From JBGTBQ01 sp041749275 (lineage in GTDB: Bacteria; Acidobacteriota; Blastocatellia; Pyrinomonadales; Pyrinomonadaceae): a stretch of 10,754 nt of DNA. A program made the translations under genes and the position numbers. The DNA lies in NCBI GenBank assembly GCA_041749275.1, contig JBGTBQ010000176.1, forward strand, positions 1 through 10,754, in the 5' to 3' direction. Under the pieces are notes generated by a model. It made no database searches. It saw only the letters and a list, made by a program, of their open reading frames with translations, and was not told where the DNA came from. This document shows positions 1-4,900 of this stretch, piece by piece. How positions within the stretch are numbered: position 1 is the stretch's first letter; each line of letters starts with the position of its first letter.

Positions 1-669
1 CCTGCGCGGCCAGCGCCCGATGAGCAGACGCGCCCCGCGCCGCCCGTCGCGTCGAGTTTGAAACTCGTGCCACAGCACGCGGACGCGCCGAACCGCCGCC
101 CGGCGGACGACCTGCCCCCTTTCCCACTCGACGACGAGCCGCGCTTTCTTCGTGACGCCCCGCCGGAGCCTCCTTACTTCGCGGAGATTCCTGCTGGTGC
201 GGACCGCATCGGACAACCCGTCGCGCTCAACTCTCATTTCACTTCCGGTAGCGAGGTCGCTCAGACGGGCGACATGGTCAGTCGTCTCAAGCATGCGCTC
301 GAAGCGCGGAACAAACATCTGCTTGCCGTGGCGCTCGACGGCGCGCAGCAGGTGACGGTCGGCGGCGGAACGTTGTGCGCCGAGTTCACGCCGGAAACTA
401 AACACCTGCGCGACACGCTCGACCGCGCGGAGAACAGGCGCATCTTGCGCGAGGTCTGCCGCGAGTTGACGGGGAGCGAGACGGAAGTGCGCGTCGTCGT
501 CAAGACGCCGGGCGCGGTGGGCGAAAATCTCTCGGAACGCGACGAAGCGCTGCTCGAACAGAAACGCCTGCGCGAGTTGGCCGACCAGAACCCGCGCGTC
601 CAACAGATGCTCAAGACCTTCCGCGCCGAGATCGTCGAGGTGCGCCGCACCGACGAGGAGCGTCAATAG
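1..669 (+). CDS. dnaX: DNA polymerase III subunit gamma/tau, C-terminal part (5' end outside window)
   Basis: The frame is open from the first base and ends at TAG 667-669, so this is the 3' part of a longer gene (222 codons visible). The first 60 or so residues are a Pro/Asp/Glu-rich linker. After it comes a compact domain starting near the SRLKHALEARNKHLLAVAL stretch, with the pattern of a C-terminal tau-like domain: a helix, a short beta segment, then FTPETKHLRDTL, and a last helix ending in NPRVQQMLKTFRAEIVEV. DnaX proteins of several phyla end in a similar way (known of the family: DnaX is the clamp-loader ATPase, and the tail binds polymerase or helicase). The ATPase part is not in view, so the name rests on this tail alone. 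A TTG inside the frame at 58 is not taken as a start because the frame continues upstream. An alternative is another protein with a Pro-rich linker and a small C-terminal domain. Confidence 0.6.
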   Translation, partial: PARPAPDEQTRPAPPVASSLKLVPQHADAPNRRPADDLPPFPLDDEPRFLRDAPPEPPYFAEIPAGADRIGQPVALNSHFTSGSEVAQTGDMVSRLKHALEARNKHLLAVALDGAQQVTVGGGTLCAEFTPETKHLRDTLDRAENRRILREVCRELTGSETEVRVVVKTPGAVGENLSERDEALLEQKRLRELADQNPRVQQMLKTFRAEIVEVRRTDEERQ

Positions 670-759
670 GCCGATTACGAAAGCGCGGCTTTTGTCCGTC
701 TCCTTTCGGCGAACAAACGCGGCGTGATGGGCGTATAGGCACACGGAGGTGATTTGGAA

Positions 760-969
760 ATGCGTGACCCGGTTCTGGCAGGTATTCTCAGTCTCTTAAT
801 CCCCGGCGTGGGGCAACTCTACAACGGACAGATTCTCGCGGGCATCCTGTGGCTGATCTTCACGCCCGGCTTCTGGATCGGCACGGGCGGACTGCTCGGC
901 TGGGTGTGCCACATCGTCGCGGCCTATCTGGCTTACAACTACGCGAAAGAGCACCGCGCGCGCGTCTGA
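760..969 (+). CDS. Small TM2-like integral membrane protein
   Basis: A 69-residue, strongly hydrophobic protein. The ATG at 760 is chosen because GGAGGT at 745-750 lies 9 bases upstream; a TTG at 754 in the same frame would leave only 3 bases. Three hydrophobic stretches are visible, at about residues 4-20, 25-40 and 44-60, followed by a basic tail (KEHRARV). The first contains the PGVGQLYNGQ turn followed by AGIL, the Gly-rich signature shared with TM2-type small membrane proteins. Function in this family is mostly unknown, and nothing here indicates a substrate. The gene stands alone: it begins 90 bases after the previous stop and is closed by a strong terminator 34 bases downstream, so it is probably a separate transcription unit or the last gene of one. 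Confidence 0.75.
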   Translation: MRDPVLAGILSLLIPGVGQLYNGQILAGILWLIFTPGFWIGTGGLLGWVCHIVAAYLAYNYAKEHRARV

Positions 970-1002
970 CCAATACGCTTTCGACACGCCTGACCCGAAA
1001 CG

Positions 1003-1044
1003 AACGAGGGCACGAGGTTGCACCAACCCGTGCCCTCGTTTTTT
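1003..1044 (+). terminator. Rho-independent terminator after the TM2-like gene
   Basis: A 12-bp perfect stem pairs 1003-1014 (AACGAGGGCACG) with 1029-1040 (CGTGCCCTCGTT). It is followed directly by a T run (1039-1044). The orientation serves the gene ending at 969. Confidence 0.88.
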
Positions 1045-1114
1045 CTACCGCGCGTCCGGCCCTCACAGCGCTCTTCCGTGCGGTTCATGTCCCAAGAGAC
1101 ACGTGCCGGGAGAC

Positions 1115-1129
1115 ATGTTCGTAGAACAT
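1115..1129. promoter_or_regulatory. 15-bp palindrome upstream of the DinB-like gene
   Basis: ATGTTC-GTA-GAACAT is a perfect 6-bp inverted repeat with a 3-bp centre, ending 17 bases before the ATG at 1147. Its position suits an operator or a leader hairpin. No clear -35/-10 pair was found in 1045-1146, so its role is open. Confidence 0.3.
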
Positions 1130-1146
1130 TTCAAGAGCACAGAGCA

Positions 1147-1632
1147 ATGGACGACACCATAAAAGATTTCCGACACACCATCGAAGACGCCGCCGCGCGA
1201 CTTCTCGCCATCACGGAGGCCGACAGCGAGGCCCGGTCAGCCCCGGACAAGTGGTCGCTGAAAGAGACGCTCGGACACCTCATAGACTCAGCGGCGAACA
1301 ACCACCGCCGCTTCGTTTTGGCGCAACTCAAAGACGACCTTGACTTCGACGGCTACGCGCAGGAGGGTTGGGTGAGCGTGCAGCGCTATGCCGAAGAGCC
1401 GTGGCCGCATCTCGTCGAACTGTGGCGGTATTACAACCTGCATCTCGCGCACGTCATGTCGCACACACCGGAAGAAATGTTGAAACGTGAGCATCGTCTC
1501 CACACGCTGCACCTCATCGCGTGGGAACTGATCGAGCGCGAGCAGCCGGCCACGCTCGAATACCTGATGCGCGACTACGTCGGTCATCTCCAACATCATC
1601 TCCGGCAAATTTTCGGCGAAGACGAGCCTTAG
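1147..1632 (+). CDS. DinB/YfiT-like metal-binding protein
   Basis: A 161-residue protein of the DinB four-helix-bundle superfamily, closest in pattern to YfiT/bacillithiol-transferase-like members. The N-terminal half has W36-S-L-K followed by GHLIDSAANNHRRF, and later Y70 and the GWVSVQRY stretch. The C-terminal half has YVGHLQHHLRQI. His44, His147 and His150/151 are placed like the three metal ligands of the family. Known members bind Zn or Ni and many transfer thiol cofactors or act in stress or detoxification; the substrate here cannot be told. The frame is open upstream to 1018, but the family starts near the ATG at 1147 and the upstream residues look non-coding; the Shine-Dalgarno sequence is weak. 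The TAG stop is shared with the left edge of a MITE-like element, so the gene is complete but its downstream region is altered. Confidence 0.85.
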   Translation: MDDTIKDFRHTIEDAAARLLAITEADSEARSAPDKWSLKETLGHLIDSAANNHRRFVLAQLKDDLDFDGYAQEGWVSVQRYAEEPWPHLVELWRYYNLHLAHVMSHTPEEMLKREHRLHTLHLIAWELIEREQPATLEYLMRDYVGHLQHHLRQIFGEDEP

Positions 1633-1660
1633 AGCGTGTCTAAAAAGTGAGCTTGGAGTC

Positions 1661-1729
1661 AGCTCCGTCAGGAGCGGAATGTGTGTAGCACGCCGCCCGC
1701 GCTGAGAGATGCAGCTCCGTCAGGAGCGG
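1661..1729 (+). repeat. Two direct copies of a 17-bp hairpin-forming repeat
   Basis: AGCTCCGTCAGGAGCGG occurs identically at 1661-1677 and 1713-1729, 52 bases apart. Each copy contains a small hairpin, CTCC-GTCA-GGAG. Both lie inside the MITE-like element. Confidence 0.8.
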
Positions 1730-1800
1730 CAGGTGGGCGGTGCCGCCCCTCCGGGGCTGAGAGGGAAACAGAGAACGCCTGCGGGCTACAAACATTCCGC
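1674..1800. repeat. Inner 20-bp inverted repeat of the MITE-like element
   Basis: GCGGAATGTGTGTAGCACGC at 1674-1693 matches the reverse complement of 1781-1800 at 18 of 20 positions. Next to the two CTCC hairpins, two further small hairpins (CCCC-TCC-GGGG at 1746-1756 and CCCC-TCGC-GGGG at 1800-1811) complete a head-to-head arrangement of two related units. Confidence 0.7.
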
Positions 1801-1831
1801 CCCTCGCGGGGCTTTTGAGACACGCTCTTAG

Positions 1832-1876
1832 AGACGAAAGCCGCGCATGATGTCAGATCGTGCGCGGCTTTCGTCT
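1832..1876. terminator. Hairpin between the convergent DinB-like gene and gyrA
   Basis: A 16-bp perfect inverted repeat (AGACGAAAGCCGCGCA at 1832-1847, its complement at 1861-1876) with a 13-base loop, 24 bases past the gyrA stop. No T run follows on either strand, so it is either a terminator that works without one or an RNA-stabilising hairpin for gyrA mRNA. The same hairpin would have lain directly after the DinB-like stop before the MITE-like element arrived. Confidence 0.55.
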
Positions 1877-1900
1877 TCACGTGTTATACGCCGATGTGTT

Positions 1901-4900
1901 TTATACCGGCGTCCCTAGCTCCTCGACCTCGGTCGCGGGGTCAAGCAGCGAGGCGCTCGTTACCTTGTCGCCGCCGTCGGTCCGGATCAGGCGAACGCCC
2001 TGCGCGGAGCGGCCCGTCTTGCGAATCTCGCCGGCTTCGAGGCGGATGAGCTTGCCCTGTTGCGTGATAATCATGATGTCGGAGTCTTCCTCGACGGGGA
2101 AGACGGCGACAACCTTGCCGGTCTTGTCGGTCGTCTTCATGTTGATGACGCCCTTGCCGCCACGCGATTGCAGGCGGTAGGTCGAGATCGGCGTCTGCTT
2201 GCCGAAGCCGCACTCCGAGATCGAAAGCATCTTCTCCGAGTCTTCCGGCGAGACCGCCGCCACCGAGACGACGTAGTCTCCTTTCCGCAGGTCAACGCCC
2301 CGCACGCCGCGCGCCGTGCGCCCCATCGGCCTGACGCCATCTTCGGCGAAGCGGATGGCTAATCCGTCGTGCGTGGCGATGAAGATGCGCTTCGTGCCGT
2401 CGGTCAAGACCACATCAAGTAACTCGTCGCCGTCGTCCACGTTGACGGCGTTGATGCCGTTCGAGCGGATGTTGCGAAACTCCGATAGCTCCGTCTTCTT
2501 GATGACGCCGTTGCGCGTGACCATCACGACGTAGCGCCCCTCGGAGAACTCACGGACGGGTATCACGCCGGCGAGCTTGCGCGCCGAGGGGATGTTGATG
2601 AGATTGACGAAAGCCTTGCCGCGCGCGCTAGGGAGCGCATCCGGTATCTCGTGCACCTTCATCTTGTAGACCTGCCCATCGTCCGTGAAGATCATCAGGT
2701 ACGAGTGGGTCGTGGCGATGAAGAGGTGCTCGACATAGTCATCGTTCTTCCCCGTCCCGGCCCCCGAACGGCCCTTGCCGCCGCGCCCCTGCCGCGTGTA
2801 GGTCGTGACGGGCGTGCGCTTGACGTAGCCGTTCTTCGTGACCGTAATCGCCACGTCCTCATCGGCGATCATGTCCTCGATGCTGAGTTCCACGCCCTCG
2901 TCAATGATCTGCGTGCGGCGCGCGTCGCCGAAATTCTTCTTCACGTCTTCCAACTCGCCTACGATGACGCGCCGGAGACTGGCTTCGTTCGAGAGGATAT
3001 CTTCCAACTCTGAGATGAGACGGATGATTCCCTCATACTCGTCAATGATCTTCTGTCGTTCGAGCGCGGAGAGTCGCCTCAGTTGCAAATCAAGAATCGC
3101 CTGCGACTGTGGCTCCGAGAGTTCGAGCCGCCGCATGACCTTCTGCAACTTCGAGATGAAGCCGGCGAGCGTCTGGTCGTTGGGCGCGCCCTTCCAAGAC
3201 TTCACGTCGTTCATCCCGTCGAAGCGGCCCGTCAGCCATGCTCTGGCCTCGTCCACCGAGCGCGCGTTGCGGATGAGCGGGATGATGTAGTCGAGCGCGT
3301 CAATCGCTTTGCTCAACCCCTCCAAAATATGCGCCCGCGCCTTCGCCTTCCGGAGTTCATACTCGGTGCGGCGGCGCACGACCTCGCGGCGGAACTCGAC
3401 GAAGTATTCGAGCATCTGCTTCAAGGTCAAAACGCGCGGCTGGCCGCTGACGATGGAGAGGTTGATGACGCCGAACGAGGACTGCATCGGCGTCAGCTTG
3501 TAGAGCTTGTTGAGGACGATCTGCGGCACGGCGTCGCGCTTCAGCTCGACCACGATGCGCATCCCGTCGCGTGAAGACTCATCGCGTAAGTCCGAGATGC
3601 CTTCGAGTTTCTTCTCGTTGACGAGTTCGGCGATGCGCTCGATGAGGCGCGCCTTGTTCACCTGAAAGGGAATCTCCGTGACGATGATCGCGTCGCGCTC
3701 GGTCTGCCCGCGCCCGATGCGGTCAATGCCGGCGCGGGCGCGCATCTGGATGATGCCGCGGCCCGTCGTGTACGCCTGCCGAATGCCTTCGCGCCCATAG
3801 ATGAAGCCGCCCGTCGGGAAGTCGGGGCCGGGGACGAGCTTCAGCAACTCTTCGTCCTTCATGTTCGGCTTCTTGATGAGAGCGATGGTGGCCTCCACGA
3901 CCTCGGTCAGGTTGTGCGGCGGGATTTTCGTCGCCATCCCAACCGCGATGCCTTCCGAACCGTTCAGGAGCAGGGTCGGCACGCGCGTCGGCATCACCGC
4001 CGGCTCGCTCAAAGATTCATCATAGTTCGGCTGGAAGTTGACCGTCTCCTTCTCGATGTCGGCGAGTATTTCGGAAGTCAGACGCGCCATGCGCGCCTCC
4101 GTGTAACGCATGGCGGCTGCGGCGTCTCCATCAATCGAGTTGTGAACGAAGACACCGTCCGCCAACAGGAAGTTGTGATGTACGTCAACCGTGATGTCGT
4201 ACACGTCGGCGCGCTCATCTAGAAGCCGCTTGGAAACGACTCGGTGATTGTAATTCCGAGACGCTTCGAGAAGCTCGTCGAAGTCCTTAAAATACTTCAG
4301 TGCCGTCCCGACGCGGGGAATCCAATTGGCGTTGCGGTGGCTTTCATACGCCTCAGCAGTGAAGTCGAGATGACCCACCTTTGACAGCAGCAGAGAGCCG
4401 AACCGCGCAATCCGTTGTCGCATGACGCGGGACTTATATTCCGGGTCCAACCATTTCACGGTCAGTGATTTTCCGGCGCGCGCGGAGAGGTCGGACATCA
4501 TCCGAGGGTTGTCCGACAGTCGCCGCGCGTTGCTCCGGCGGACGCCCACGATTTGCGCTTCGCGGAAAGCGTCGTTCTCCCGCTGCCGGGCGATCTTCGC
4601 GCGGTGCTTGTCGCGGGCTGCCGGATCATCCCACAGAGCGAGCGCCATGTTTGAGAAGTGGTCGTCAGTGAATTTCGCACGATATGCAGGGTCTTGCCAG
4701 AGTCGCCGCGAGCTGGCGCTAATTTTAGCGCGCACTTCCGTGGAGGCTAGAGAGCGCGAAATGGCTTCGACGATTTCGGTGCGTTTACCTTCGTCCTGCC
4801 ACATGGCGCGGCTCTTCTCCGAAATGATCCGCGCGACCCGCGCTTTCTCATCCGGCGTCAATTCGCGCTTCTCGACGCCTGAAAGCGCCGCGCTCATTTT

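Larger units (their letters stand above)
1632..1827. mobile_element. 196-bp MITE-like element with 15-bp terminal inverted repeats
   Basis: GAGCGTGTCTAAAAA at 1632-1646 is the reverse complement of 1813-1827 with one mismatch (14/15). TTA flanks both ends (1629-1631 and 1828-1830), compatible with a 3-bp target duplication. Because the flank continues the palindrome, TA or CTTAG are also possible. No protein-coding potential is seen inside, only short GC-rich hairpins. Removing the element plus one TTA leaves the DinB-like stop codon intact and joins it directly to the hairpin at 1832. The transposase, if any, is elsewhere. Confidence 0.6.

Noticed and set aside
1115..1129. LexA/SOS box
   Set aside because: The arms are GTTC-N3-GAAC, the reverse of the GAAC-N4-GTTC box, with the wrong spacing.
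1018..1146. N-terminal extension of the DinB-like protein
   Set aside because: It would start inside the upstream terminator and has no DinB-like pattern; the family begins near the ATG at 1147.
1661..1729. CRISPR array from the two identical 17-bp repeats
   Set aside because: Only two copies, each with an internal hairpin, and both inside an element with terminal inverted repeats; no cas genes.
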